DNA of 64,000 nt from Gibbula magus (GCA_936450465.1 OW388303.1:3989693-4053692), one strand, 5' to 3'. Shown: positions 47,401 to 57,960, numbered from the stretch's first letter. Program-made: numbers and translations. The notes: generated by a model from the sequence alone, not told the origin.

Positions 47401-48065
47401 CGGACGGACGGACGGACGGACGCCGGACACCATGCCATGCCATGCCATAAGCCCATCGGGCCTTGCAGGCCAGATGAGCTAAAAAATACAGTTACCCGAA
47501 CATACAAACATACATGTGCAGGTATTCTGCACGCTGCTGTTTATATCTGAGGATATTCATGCTGATAAGATCATCACTTAAAACATCCCAACGAACTGAG
47601 GTCATTGCACAATGAAAGCAAACAAACTCCTATTTTAAAGGTATTAATTGTTCCCATGAACATCTGATGAAGCTGGTTGACCGGTTCAGTTTTAAGTTTC
47701 AAATTAAGCGTCAATCCACACTGTAACATTTTTCTAATTGGACAACACTGTAGATTATCACCAAAATTACTTTTGCTCTACGAAGTAAAGTGTTGCAATT
47801 TTCGACACTGACAAGTTGTATTGCCTTTCTTTGAGATAATGTTGAAAATACATCTTCCATGATGATAATGGCACAATAACCGAAACAAATCAATTTTTTT
47901 TTTTATGTTTCAGCCCTATCGGATGGCACGACATCTGATACTCCCCAACTTACCCTTGACTTCGCCCTCATCGCTATCGGTGGAATTGGAGGAATAGTTG
48001 TCTCAACCGTAGCAGGTTTCTGCATCTATGGTGCAATCATTAAGCGGAGGAAACGATTGTATTGA
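41433..48065 (+). CDS. Type I membrane protein with one Ig-like domain, four exons
   Basis: Exons 41433-41487, 44236-44571, 45829-46005 and 47914-48065 join in frame, all introns phase 1 with GT/AG borders, giving 239 residues. Exon 1 is a signal peptide (MALLISQLTLFTLVGVLN). Exon 2 is one Ig-like domain with Cys40 (SFTLIC), core Trp52 (VNWKRNG) and Cys111 (STWNC). Exon 3 is a Ser/Thr-rich, Cys-free stalk (131-189), probably O-glycosylated. Exon 4 has a transmembrane helix (about 204-232) with a GGIGG motif and a basic tail KRRKRLY. Phase-1 introns around the domain fit shuffled extracellular modules. The short tail has no signalling motif, so it may act as an adhesion or recognition molecule or pair with a partner; this is inference. 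I know no close named homologue. Confidence 0.83.
41606..41690 (+). pseudogene. Decayed copy of the Ig-gene signal-peptide exon (copy 2)
   Basis: ATG at 41622 opens MTLHISSLAFLFTSIGVLND, parallel to the exon 1 peptide. TTGGAGTTTTAAA at the 3' end is identical to exon 1, and upstream ACATGAGG is also shared. The donor GTAAGT has become ATAACT, so it should not splice. Confidence 0.75.
41830..41935 (+). pseudogene. Decayed copy of the signal-peptide exon (copy 3)
   Basis: GATGAAGTTAAATTTAAATT followed by CTGTTCATAATTCAACTC lines up with exon 1 and its 5' flank, and a GGTAAGCTG donor is kept. The start ATG is lost. Confidence 0.5.
42030..42120 (+). pseudogene. Decayed copy of the signal-peptide exon (copy 4)
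   Basis: ATG at 42048 opens MAVIISQIPFFIPVELKMIG, similar to exon 1 (shared ATGGCT and ATCAGCCAAATT). The donor is GATAGG, not GT, so splicing is unlikely. A fifth, partial piece (ATTAGCCAAAAACCATG, then GAGCTTTAAATGATAGG) lies at about 42158-42200. Confidence 0.6.
44749..45250 (+). repeat. Interspersed repeat family C, copy 2, in Ig intron 2
   Basis: It starts CCCCGCCACAAGACG, has CTCCGTCCGTCTGTG, then two or three diverged body units with CGGACCAGAACTCCAAAAC and TTCCGGAACAAATCTAAA. It is the same order as 15055-15280 (inverted). Confidence 0.6.
45400..45720. repeat. Interspersed repeat family G, copy 2, in Ig intron 2
   Basis: Its right part shares AATATGG, TTGTAAC, GATTACGTGGGA and TTGACTTGAG with 19060-19110. 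The 85-codon minus-strand frame across it is not supported as a gene. Confidence 0.4.
46690..47480 (-). repeat. Composite repeat (AGCTCATC family), inverted copy in Ig intron 3
   Basis: Read on the minus strand it begins AGCTCATCTGGCCTGCAAGG at 47480, has GGCATGGCATGG and (GTCC)n (47396-47422), then about five units with GGTCTAGAGAGCTGAAAAG and GTGACCCC. Landmarks and order match 1191-2712. The 70-72 codon plus-strand frames are by-products. Confidence 0.72.
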
Positions 48066-48419
48066 CTATGAATCGCCCTGAATAAGTATTACCTGTCAAC
48101 ATTTACAACTTCCGGTCAACAAGTCCAACGTCCAGTAAGCTTACTTACATGTAGTGTGATAACGTGCTAATATAAGCCCGGGAATATGGTGCAGATGCAT
48201 CGCCACTCTTGATACACTTGTTTTTGTTGCAGATCATCGGTGACTTGAGCAATGTACATGTAATCAGTGATGCGGATGAAATATTTGAAGTTTTGGTTGG
48301 ACTATACTAATACTAATATGTTTGTATATATAATATAATGCTGTTTTACAAGACCTGGATGTAACAAGGTACTGTATACCTAACGTCCCTCAACCTTTCG
48401 TGGATATGTGGACGTGATG

Positions 48420-48425
48420 AATAAA
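48420..48425 (+). promoter_or_regulatory. Polyadenylation signal of the Ig gene
   Basis: AATAAA 355 bp after the stop, followed within 30 bp by a GT-rich CATTGTGTGTTT, the usual downstream element. Confidence 0.65.
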
Positions 48426-48818
48426 TCCTGAAACGTACATTGTGTGTTTAACTGGCCTTCGTTTGTATTCAAGATGACATTGTCCTGAGTAAGGTTTCAT
48501 GCTCATTCGGCTATACTATAGCATTAGAATACAGAAGCTCAGATGTGAAATCAATGACAGATGGATTTTGTATTTGCGAAAGAGCGTGTAGAAGGAATGA
48601 ATGTACACAGATGAATGAATGAAAGGAAATTAACAGATTGTAATTTTTCCATGATGAAACCAAATATCGATTCCGGAGGCGGAAGGGGATGTATCGCAGT
48701 ACCTGCTGCTACCAATACAAACTGGATTTTTACCTTTTCCTGACAGGATCTCTTTTACAATAAAGTAAATGTATCATACAGTGCATGCAACTAAACTTCA
48801 GCCAAAGCTACGCACAAA

Positions 48819-48820
<2 letters not shown>

Positions 48821-48853
<33 letters not shown>
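48821..48853. repeat. Homopolymer of 33 Cs
   Basis: An uninterrupted C run. Its true length may be uncertain because such runs are error-prone in sequencing. Confidence 0.95.
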
Positions 48854-49414
48854 TTTCGGAGACATGTTCATGTGAATTCACTTTTTTAAATCAAACAGAA
48901 GTTATATCATTAAGTTCACGCTCTCGCTCAGATAATACCAATATGCAAACACTCATGTCGTAAACATTGTGTGACGTGGACACTCATATACTACCTTCTC
49001 CACACGGCTTGGTGAACAGAAGGAAATTTTGAAAAAAAGTCTCGTTATCGAAATGACACCACAGAGTATATGTCTCTCTGTAGGACATAATATGATCTTC
49101 AATTTTCAGATTATTGAGTGAAGCGGGTCATCCATCCAACGCTAGGCTGCGATTAGCATTGTTGACTAGGGATATGTTTTACACAAACCTTATACTTACA
49201 ACAGCAACCTTTTCCCAAAGTTGTTCTCAAACTTTTTACACAAATATAATACCGTTGTCATGCATCATGGGAGGCTCCATCTTGTTACACACAACAATAT
49301 ATGGCTAAATTAAACCCTAGGAACCATTCAAGTAAAACGATAGATGATTTAAATTTGTGTTCTTAGCATTCACGTTAATACAATCAGCGTTCGTTTTCTC
49401 TGGATAGTTGGTAG

Positions 49415-49715
49415 TTATGGAAAACTCTTCGTATAGCAGACAGCATTGAAATCGGCTACGGGTTGCAAAGCGCTGTGAGTGAACAAGCTTGAGAACATTA
49501 AAGAGTTCCCGATGAATATGCCTTTGGATGTCACCGTATGACCATCATCAGGCCTATCAGCGGTGACTCCGGTCTGAAGATAGCGCTGGCGATGTCGTAT
49601 GATGGTCATACACGGTGACATCCAAAGGCATTTGCAACATCGCTGTTGGTCGACCCCGTCTGCAACATCCCCAGAGACTTTCTCTTTCTCGACTTGTCAA
49701 TCGCGGCATGATTTC
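49415..49715 (-). pseudogene. Tc1-like transposase, N-terminal remnant
   Basis: On the minus strand MPRLTSRERES is followed, in a shifted frame, by GMLQTGSTNSDVANAFG, and then by IRRHRQRYLQTGVTADRP. This is the helix-turn-helix region of a Tc1-like transposase. Frames change and no catalytic part follows. It differs from the 4.4-kb element, so it is another family. A short phrase, GGTGACATCCAAAGGCAT and its inverse at 49505-49632, has made a local inverted repeat. Confidence 0.75.
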
Positions 49716-50024
49716 GTACATATGTGCCATATCATGCAAAGTAGGCACCTTTGATGCCCTGTAGAAGCATTCAGTTCATGCAAATGCTGCTTGAATTTTG
49801 CTACATTTGAGTGATAATGCGTTTGGGTGATAAACAAAAAATGAAAAATTTTCATTTTCAAGCAAAAATGTTCCCATAAATAATCGTCTGTGTTCCTATA
49901 TACTATTAAGTCATTTAATACTATTAAGTCACAGTAACCTCGTTTTCACTTTAGGTAAATTACGAGAAAAGATCTTTAATGACTAGAAAAATATATTTCA
50001 TGAGTTTCACACTTAAACTTACTC

Positions 50025-50240
50025 AATAACAGTATTTTTCATTGTTTATGGGTTATGATGTAAAGCATACAACCTTTTTGTCTAGTCACAAAAGTAAATG
50101 TTTACTTTAAATTTCTTTTGGACATCCAAATCACATTTATTGGTTTCTACCAGCCTGGTCGAAACCGGACAATTTTAAACTTCTTAAGCAAGCTGTAGTT
50201 TGCCACAATATAAATCCATCAGGAATTTTAAACATGTTCA
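50025..50240 (-). mobile_element. Repeat family E, copy 2 (5' part of a Tc1-like element)
   Basis: It matches 8680-8905 inverted: CTTTTTGTCTAGTCACAAAA, CACATTTATTGGTTTCTACC, CAGCCTGGTCGAAACCGGAC. It lies upstream, in transcript sense, of the transposase remnant at 49415-49715, so the two probably belong to one broken element. Confidence 0.55.
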
Positions 50241-51374
50241 GGCAAGATTCGTGTGTATGTTTTGTGTCTCTATCGAATTATAATAGCAATTAAGTTACTG
50301 ATGTGTACTGCTAGTAAACCTTTCATCTACACCATGAAATTAGACTTAGATATCACAACATGATATGTGGAATTGGGTTTTTGAATACACCTATTAAACA
50401 GATTTATTTGCCATGTTCCCACCACGCGATTTAGAAAACAATAACACAAATAACGATTGTAGAGCCTCAGAAAAGTGATGTACGAAGAGGGGACAAAGGG
50501 AACACAGGAAGTCGATCGAGAAAGTGTGCGCGTCGGTAACTTTTTACTGGAAAATAACTGCCTCTGTCTATATTTAGACTGGGTAATGTGTTTTAAGATA
50601 AGTCTGATTTCTCCCGTCTTTAGGATAGAAAAGATAGGCGAACGCCACTCATGAAAGTTAATACCTACTTTTCGACCTCACTCGATGAGATAAACGTGCT
50701 TTTTGTCAAGAAAAGACAGATATTCTCTGTATCATATATTTTTTGCAAGTTTACTGTTTATTTTGCACTATCTTCTGTCATTATTCCGCTATTATAATGA
50801 TCGATTGGTGCCTGGTAAGTAGATGAGACATATAATGGACAGAGGATAGGATCTTAAGAGCCTCATGTTAGACAGTTTTCATCAGATAAGATTACTGTGT
50901 AATGTTCTTTTAACTAAACGTGTCTCTAAACAGTTGCTTAAAATAAACTCTGTATCGCTTTTTGAAAATTATCTCAAAACGCAAATGTGATTTTCTTCTT
51001 AATGGATGTCTAAATGGATGAATATGGGTTCGAATTGAGAAAACCTTATGGTAAGATCTACACAGAAGACGTAATAGGCCTATAACTTACATCTGTTATG
51101 CGCATAGAACATAATTCAATATTAAGGTTCACTAATTATTTAATGTGCTCGACAGAAAGAATGATACCTCGATGATAGTGTTTACGTTTTTGATTACTAT
51201 AATAACTGCCCAAATATTTCATGAAAAAGGAACATGATATATGTTTATTCTCCTGATTCAAAACTCAATACATCAACATGAGCTAACGTGAATATGTGAT
51301 TATATAAAAAGGAAACTCCCATGTTCAGAATTAATTTTAGATTTATTGATGTTATCTTCATTTATTATTCCACG
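50241..51374. other. Noncoding DNA
   Basis: No supported gene or repeat. Confidence 0.4.
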
Positions 51375-51736
51375 TTAAAGGAGCAGTAGCACGTTTTTTC
51401 GCTGAAATAAAATGATGAAATGTATTTGAAAAATAATGTCACTAATAGTAAAACACCCTTCTTTCTTCGGAAAATCAAGTTAAAAAATGAGTGTACGTGG
51501 TTCCGTAAAGCCATGAGAATCATTTTTGTCATTCAAAAAATAAATTGTGTTCACAATAAAATGGCCGCCATGCAATTTTTGCCTTATACGCAACATCGTT
51601 ATTACCACTACGGATAATTGGTTTGTGTAATAAGATGTTTTATCCTCTAAAGTAAATATGAATGACATAAACTATCATTATAAATGGGAAATTTGAAAAA
51701 ATAAAATTTCCAAAAAACGTGCTACTGCCCCTTTAA
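51375..51736. mobile_element. Second TTAA-flanked MITE family, good copy
   Basis: 362 bp. The left end TTAAAGGAGCAGTAGCACGT and right end ACGTGCTACTGCCCCTTTAA are inverted repeats with one change, and both edges are TTAA. The interior is unlike the 22247/29854/38033 family. Open frames inside (62-65 codons) are rejected. Confidence 0.87.
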
Positions 51737-52197
51737 AACTGACATGATATATAAAAATCATTTCTAATTTGACCCTTGTCGCATGTGATCGTGACAAGAC
51801 GTGCCTAACCAGCTTGTAGATATCATGGCATCACGGCATCATTGCAGCAGTCTCAACAACACAACAACACAAGTCCAGGGTGTACTTGAAACTTTTGGAA
51901 TCGTTAAATGACTGAATATTATTCATAATTCTCCCAACATGATTTATCCATTTAGTTATAAGTTAGCGTAGGAAAGATTAAGTTTAAAATGTTTCTTTCT
52001 TTAACTAGTACTGATTCAAAAATAGTTTCTTCTTAGAAGAAGAGTGTAGGAAGTTACTTTGCTGGAAATGATTCACATACTTATACATTGAAAATACTTC
52101 AGAAAATTGGAATAATAAGAGTTAGGCAAATTTATTCAAAGTCCTCTTTTTGCCATTACATAATTTTCTTGGGGTATTATTGTACAACTTTCTGTTT

Positions 52198-52700
52198 AGC
52201 TCATCTGGTATGAAAGCCCCAATGGGCTTATGGTATGAAATGGCGCCCGTCCATCCTTTCGTCCGTCCATCCGTCCGTCCTTTCGTCCGTAAACTTTTCA
52301 CTTTTTCGACTTATTCTCCAGAAACAGGACCACTAGAGAGTTGAAATTTTAGGTACAAACTTCTTGGCCAATGGGGATTCTGGCTTGTAGATTTGGTGAC
52401 CATGTGACCCCAAATAGAGGTAACAGGGGTCATGACCGAAAAACCTATTTTCACCTTCTTTATGAGTATAAACAGCTCTTGAAAGCCGAAATGTTGTATA
52501 CAGACTCTTTGGTCAATGGAAATTCTAAATAGTACATTTGGTGACCATGATAGGGGTCACATGGGTCATGACCTAAACACCTGTTTTCATCTTCTTCTCC
52601 AGGAGGAGAAAAGCTCTATAAAGCTGAAATGTTGTGTACAGACTCCCATTTGGGATTCCAAATTTGCAGATTGTGTGACCCTACGAATAAAAGACATATT
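52198..52700 (+). repeat. Composite repeat (AGCTCATC family), copy 4
   Basis: It starts AGCTCATCTGGTATGAAAGC, has GGGCTTATGG and a (GTCC)n run at 52250-52290, then about three diverged body units with TTGGCCAATGGGGATTC and GTGACCCCAAATAG. Confidence 0.7.
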
Positions 52701-53059
52701 CACTTTGAAACTTATTAAGCTCTATTTTTTGTATACTGTACCTTTGTTTTTTATACTGTCTTCAACTCCAGTCATAACACTGATGTGGAAGAGGCTTTGT
52801 TTAATATATTTATGTATACTTCTGTTAAAAAGGAAAGTTGGCAATGTCTTCAAAATAACCGTGAATAAAAACTACAACAATCAGATTAAAAGAACCGAAT
52901 CATTTTTCGTCAAACTTTATTAGTTTCATTACAATACACCGTAACAAATTTATACGGTTATAGGACAAAGTCATTTGGGGTAAGAAATGTGTTTTTAGAA
53001 GCTTGTACAACAAACAAATCACGACTCATCTTCCACACAACATTATGGTGATTTCTCCG

Positions 53060-53155
53060 GCTAGAGTTAATATTGAGTATGTCCTGCTTGGGCGTCAATA
53101 CATGCCTGGGCACGACGACGAATTATGTTTTGCAATTCTTTGTGCACTGTAGATA
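53060..53155 (-). pseudogene. DDE transposase C-terminal remnant, copy 1
   Basis: On the minus strand the frame reads VHKELQNIIRRRAQACIDAQ then AGHTQY and a stop, the typical end of Tc1-type transposases (compare RRRVRACIDAAGGHTRY in the 4.4-kb element). A second copy lies at 57870-57960, at the same distance upstream of a subfamily B gene. Confidence 0.72.
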
Positions 53156-53329
53156 ACATCGGTATTTTTTAGTGCTTTTTGCTGCTGTGTTTTGAACGTG
53201 TTTCATCAGTTACTGTTGCATGTTTGGAACAGTGATTTGCAAATGTTTTCAACTTAGATTAAACCCAATTTGTAATAACAGTTTTTATTCGTAATTCTCA
53301 ACTTTGTTTTGGACATCAGTATATAAAAT

Positions 53330-53337
53330 CAGTCTGT
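53330..53337 (+). promoter_or_regulatory. Candidate TATA box of the B1 pseudogene
   Basis: TATATAAA, matched by TATATAAA at 58260 in the paralogous position upstream of B2. A GTAAGG follows in both about 30-70 bp later and could be the donor of a 5' UTR intron. Confidence 0.4.
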
Positions 53338-53842
53338 TCAATCCACAGCATATATTTTGGTTTCTGTAATAATTCAAATCTACTCTGATTGATTGCTGTA
53401 AGGGAATACTAACAGAAGAAACATATCATCGATGTGATAAATGTCAGCTTTTAAGATCAATTAAGAAATGGTTTTGTCAGGAGGAAATCCGTAGATTTGA
53501 TGATAAAACTTACCAATTGTGTTGTGTTGTTTTGTACATAGACCTTGTGACATTTAAAAGCACTTTGTTAAGAAATAATGTGTTTCATGTTTCTGAAATT
53601 AGATATGTTATAGCCATTCTGATCCTAATCTTAAAATTACTAATTGGGAATTAGTTTCTCTGGTTATCATAATCAGTGGAATTGTCTTAAAATATAAAAT
53701 GAACATCTGCTTGATTAGTGATAAAAGCTCAACATATGATAATACCTAGACAATCATTCATTTGTCCCTAGAATTTATTATTTGAGGCACATACTGACCA
53801 CGTCTTAATCATTTAAGCTTGACTGTGTTGCTGACATTGAGA

Positions 53843-54360
53843 ATGTTCCTGTTCAAGCTGTGTCTAGTGATGTTGTGCATGTCGATATTACCCAGACACT
53901 CATGTTGTAACAAAGTTTATATTCACGGTTTACCTGATTCCAAAACGGCTCTATATAACTACATGGCTTGTGTACTGCACAAGACAAATGACTGCACAGA
54001 AGGTGTTTCTATTCCACATTTTCCTCTCCAGTGCGAACAGCTCGCAGAAGATGATACAACTATTGAAACTGACACTGGCGAGAACACCATATTCAAGAGG
54101 GCTTTTGTTCTCAACATTAGATCTTGTGTACTTGGGCAACAAGAAAGAGACGGACCTTTTGAAAACATTAAATGTAAATGTCGCATTTCTTACATCGCTG
54201 ATCTAGCCAGTACAGGAGTGGATCTTTTGTCCTATTGTCCTATTGTCGAAGTAATAAAAACGACAAACCTGCCGTTAAACGTATTTCACTGGTGACTGAG
54301 AGCATTAAAGAATTCATTCTGGATAGATATACAGTCGTGAAGAAAATGATAACCACTATC
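53843..54360 (+). pseudogene. Subfamily B pseudogene B1 with internal deletion and frameshift
   Basis: The ATG at 53843 opens a signal peptide and the CX7CX12C region (YMACVLHKTNDC), closely matching B2 as far as ISYIAD. There the sequence jumps to LASTGVDLLSYC, missing what in B2 is about 558 bp (59159-59716, 186 codons, in frame). Soon after, an 8-bp direct duplication, TCCTATTG twice at about 54227-54242, shifts the frame and brings a stop at 54293-54295. The original 3' coding end can still be aligned to about 54360. The product would lack almost the whole predicted propeller. The 5' part is well kept, so the damage is probably recent. Confidence 0.88.
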
Positions 54361-55551
54361 TGAAAATGTATTTGATTACTGAAATTCTGTTAATTTATAC
54401 ATCACACTCTCGAGTTTCGTGCTAAATGTTGGTAGTTACCACCTTGATTTCAAACTAGTTCAGAATATATGTTTCTGTCAAATATATCCTTTCATAGTTA
54501 TTGATTAAATAATAAAGCTTTGATAAGTTTTTTCTTATAGTATTACGGAATAAAATTCTCAATTGAAAAAAGGAATGGATATTGTATTTTACCTATATCA
54601 AATAGTAACGGCATGAAAAACAGAGTGGAATAAATAATATGAACATTGTTCTATATGTTAGAGATATACCCATACTTTTCCGAGTGTATCGAATAATACC
54701 CTACAGTGTACTGCTCCCTTAGTGTCCATTTCGTTAGTGATAGTTTGCGAATATACTGTTACAGTTAGTTTCAAATAATTATAATTATTTGCACATTTTT
54801 TTTCTCAGAACACTCATTTATGGATAAACAACCTCATTTATTCAAAATTATTTGTTCTTATTTCACTTCAAACCTACAAAATACCACTCAAATAAGTTAT
54901 ATGTAATTATATGTATACACCTCATATCAGCAGTAGTTCTAATGTCGTTCTAATGACGACATGCTATAAATGACAATAAGAACACTTAACAACTGAGGTA
55001 GATTTTAAAATTCGTCACTTCAGATGGTTAATTTACCCTTATGGTAGATATACTTGTCAAAATATGTTAGGTATATTGGTGTGTAAATGTGCAAATGAAT
55101 CAATATAAAACATTTCAAAATTTACATTTATCGCTAACTATTCTTCTCAAGTACATTCATAACATTAAGAGTACAGAAATTCATTATCGGTAATTAATTA
55201 TTGAAGCTGAGATCCGTTATTGTTGAATAATGTTTTGAGTGACGTCGTGTAACAAATGTCCAACACCACGTTCAAAGTGTAATTAGGTCGCTAGTAATGA
55301 CCGTGGATTTTCATTTCAAGGACATATTGACTGTACTTGAATTATTGAAGGAGTTTAAAACTGATATTCCAAAACATAAATAGGGAAACCGCAATCATAT
55401 AATGTTTTGCAACAATGTAGAGATCTACCGTGAACTATTGAATTAATATCAGTTAATTAAATATAATCGTTCAGTGCAAAACTATACTGGATTGCATAAC
55501 ACATGACGGCTCAATCAACTCTACTTCTATAGATACCAATATATAAAATAC
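54361..55551. other. Noncoding AT-rich DNA
   Basis: No gene or recognised repeat. Confidence 0.4.
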
Positions 55552-56016
55552 TTAAAGGCGTTCTAGCACGTTTTTCCTAATGAAAAAAAATATCTCACGA
55601 AAAGGTAATTAAGCCTTACCAATGGCTGAATAATACTCCTGAATCAATAAAAAGAGTTCTACAACGAAAGTACATTTTTCGGTTAAGCCATGCGAGTCCA
55701 TTTCCCATCGGCTGTAGCGATACCTAAACACTCAAGGTAGAGTTTTGAATATGGAAGCATGATAGAATGGTCAATTATCTTGTTGTGTGAACTCTCAAAT
55801 GACCTACAAATCTACCTCTCATACTGAAGAGTTCCACACCACTGTCGCTTTATACGTCGCACAATTTTATTTCAATAGGGATAACCTTTTTCTATGGATA
55901 CAGGCTTATCGGATCGTGTAACGCGATGTCTTACCCTCTAACATAACAATATATTGTTTAAACTGTAAAGTATATGGCAAATTTGAGACAACAAAATACA
56001 GCTACATCGTCTTTAA
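55552..56016. mobile_element. Second TTAA MITE family, diverged copy
   Basis: Left TTAAAGGCGTTCTAGCACGT and right GCTACATCGTCTTTAA are decayed forms of the 51375 ends. Inside, AAGCCATGCGAGTCCATTT and GATGTCTTACCCTCTAA correspond in order to AAGCCATGAGAATCATTTT and GATGTTTTATCCTCTAA. Confidence 0.65.
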
Positions 56017-56104
56017 GCTTTTTAACGGCCATATATACTATCATATACTTCTACATCATACCATATACACAATATGTTTGTTGGGCATTCTAGAAAGTGG
56101 GGTG

Positions 56105-56217
56105 ATGAAGAATGAAGAACAATTTGATGGATACACAACCTCTTTATTCTATGTCGAAACGTCGCCTATATTGAATAAATAAGTTTAGTATCCATCAAAT
56201 TGTTCTTCATTCTTCAT
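56105..56217. repeat. 30-bp perfect inverted repeat
   Basis: The arm ATGAAGAATGAAGAACAATT plus TGATGGATAC (56105-56134) returns as its exact complement at 56188-56217, with 53 bp between. It could form a cruciform or be a small foldback element. Confidence 0.9.
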
Positions 56218-56320
56218 ATAAAGAAAGGAGAGTTTATATACACTATACGCGTATACATGTGTTTAATACAAATGTGAGAAAACGCTATATGTGATAAAGT
56301 GGTCCAGACTTTATAGAAGT

Positions 56321-56430
56321 TATCTCCTACGTAGGTGAGACGAAGTCCTACGTAGGAGATACTAAGTCCTACGTAGGAGATACTAAGTCCTACGTAGGAG
56401 ATACTAAGTCCTACGTAGGAGATAGTATCA
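56321..56430. repeat. 21-bp tandem repeat with a palindromic core
   Basis: The unit TCCTACGTAGGA plus GATACTAAG occurs in register, with five copies of the core CCTACGTAGG. The first unit is diverged. The core is a self-complementary 12-mer. Confidence 0.93.
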
Positions 56431-57852
56431 CAATTTTTTTTTCATCTTGACACTAATCCGCTTTCGTAAATACTTGTTCAAATTAGCATGTCTAGAACAA
56501 AGTGATTGGTGACTCGTAAACTACAATTAACTGTCCTTCAATTAAGACATTTCTTGACAGATGAGCTTCATGTGTCCAAATTGTGCCATAACTATCAACT
56601 TTTATATGACAGTGATCTGTTGGGCTAGCATTGGGCAACGGAATAAATAAACCCCTACAATATGTTTCCCATGATTAAGATTAAACGGTTAATATTTTTA
56701 TACTAAGGTGTAACATACAGAAGGTTGTGCTTTAATTGTCACTTAAGTAGATGTAATTATCATTTAGATTGCATACATACTTAATATGTTATGTTCTTCT
56801 GAATATGCAAGAACATACTAAAAAAAGCTTATTTTCAGACCCCAATACGACGACGTTTGTGATGTTTGAAGTTTAACTTTTAGCTTTTTGATGAAAGGGT
56901 TCAATAACAAAAGTTGTTATAGATCCATACTCGCAAAATATTGTGCTTAATATAATATCTTTTCGCTTTAAAATATAATAATCATGTTTGTATTCTTATT
57001 GATTGAAGAACAATAAAACTGTTTAAATTGTGCCAAAAGTATCAACTTTTATATCACAGTGTTTTGTAGTGGAGTTGTGAAGATAACCATGATAAACGGA
57101 AGGCAAGAAACAGATTACAAATCAAACGACTTCTGACAGAGTTATGTCCCTTTAAAATCAAAGGCCGAAAATACCTTTTTCAAAAAGTTTTTTTTTCAAT
57201 TTTTAAAATGCTGTAACCAGTAAACGGTTCAAGGTAGAGCTTCGGTTTATGAATTCATATAAACAGCAATGATTCAGCTTTAAAATGGGCTTAAAAATAT
57301 TCCTGTATGTGTTGCCGTTATTTAGGAGAATATTTTTGAAGACGCGTACCCTCAAAATCGCAAAAGATAACATTTTTTTCTGTTTTGTCGAAATCGCAAA
57401 AAATGTATTATTACGGCCGAAAACCGCTATACGCCTACGTATATTGTTGCGTACAATTTAGTGAAGGTTTTTTTAAATTATCTTAATTAGCTTTTGAGCT
57501 ATTGAGGTTTGAAGTTTCAACTTCAAGGGGAGATAACTCAGGAACCAGATCGATATTAGAGAAAATGGCTCGTGAAGCGCGAGATCTCGACAAGGGCTAT
57601 CATGCCTTAAAATTTCATGCGAATCGGTCAAGCTGTTAGTTAAAACGTTAAAAGTTGAAACGTGTCCACAATATCCGTGGAATAATAAAAAAAAACCACG
57701 CCAATAACAATAAGGAATCTGCCCAAAGGGGTGAATCCTTAATAAAACCAATGAGTTTAATTTAGGGTCAACGTCGGAAATATTGAATGACTTATGAAAC
57801 TTATCCTTCAAATTTCCATTTTTAGGGTTTATTTTGCAACTTAAAAATCTTA
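56431..57852. other. Noncoding DNA
   Basis: The 112-codon minus-strand open frame at 57473-57811 lacks recognisable features. No repeat family was identified. Confidence 0.4.
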
Positions 57853-57869
57853 TCTTTCACATAACATTA

Positions 57870-57960
57870 TGGCGATTTCTCCGCCTAGAGTTAATATCGA
57901 GTATGTCCTCCTTGGGCATCAATGCATGCCTGGGCACACAACATTATATTTTGCATTCTC
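57870..57960 (-). pseudogene. DDE transposase C-terminal remnant, copy 2
   Basis: It is parallel to 53060-53155, with the phrases GAGTTAATATCGAGTATGTC and ATGCATGCCTGGGCAC. It carries small deletions. It marks the left part of a segmental duplication that carries the B genes. Confidence 0.65.

Noticed and set aside
48769..48963. Proline-rich 64-codon open frame
   Set aside because: It exists only because of the 33-C homopolymer.
57473..57811. 112-codon minus-strand open frame
   Set aside because: No recognisable domain and no paralogue; the composition looks like chance.
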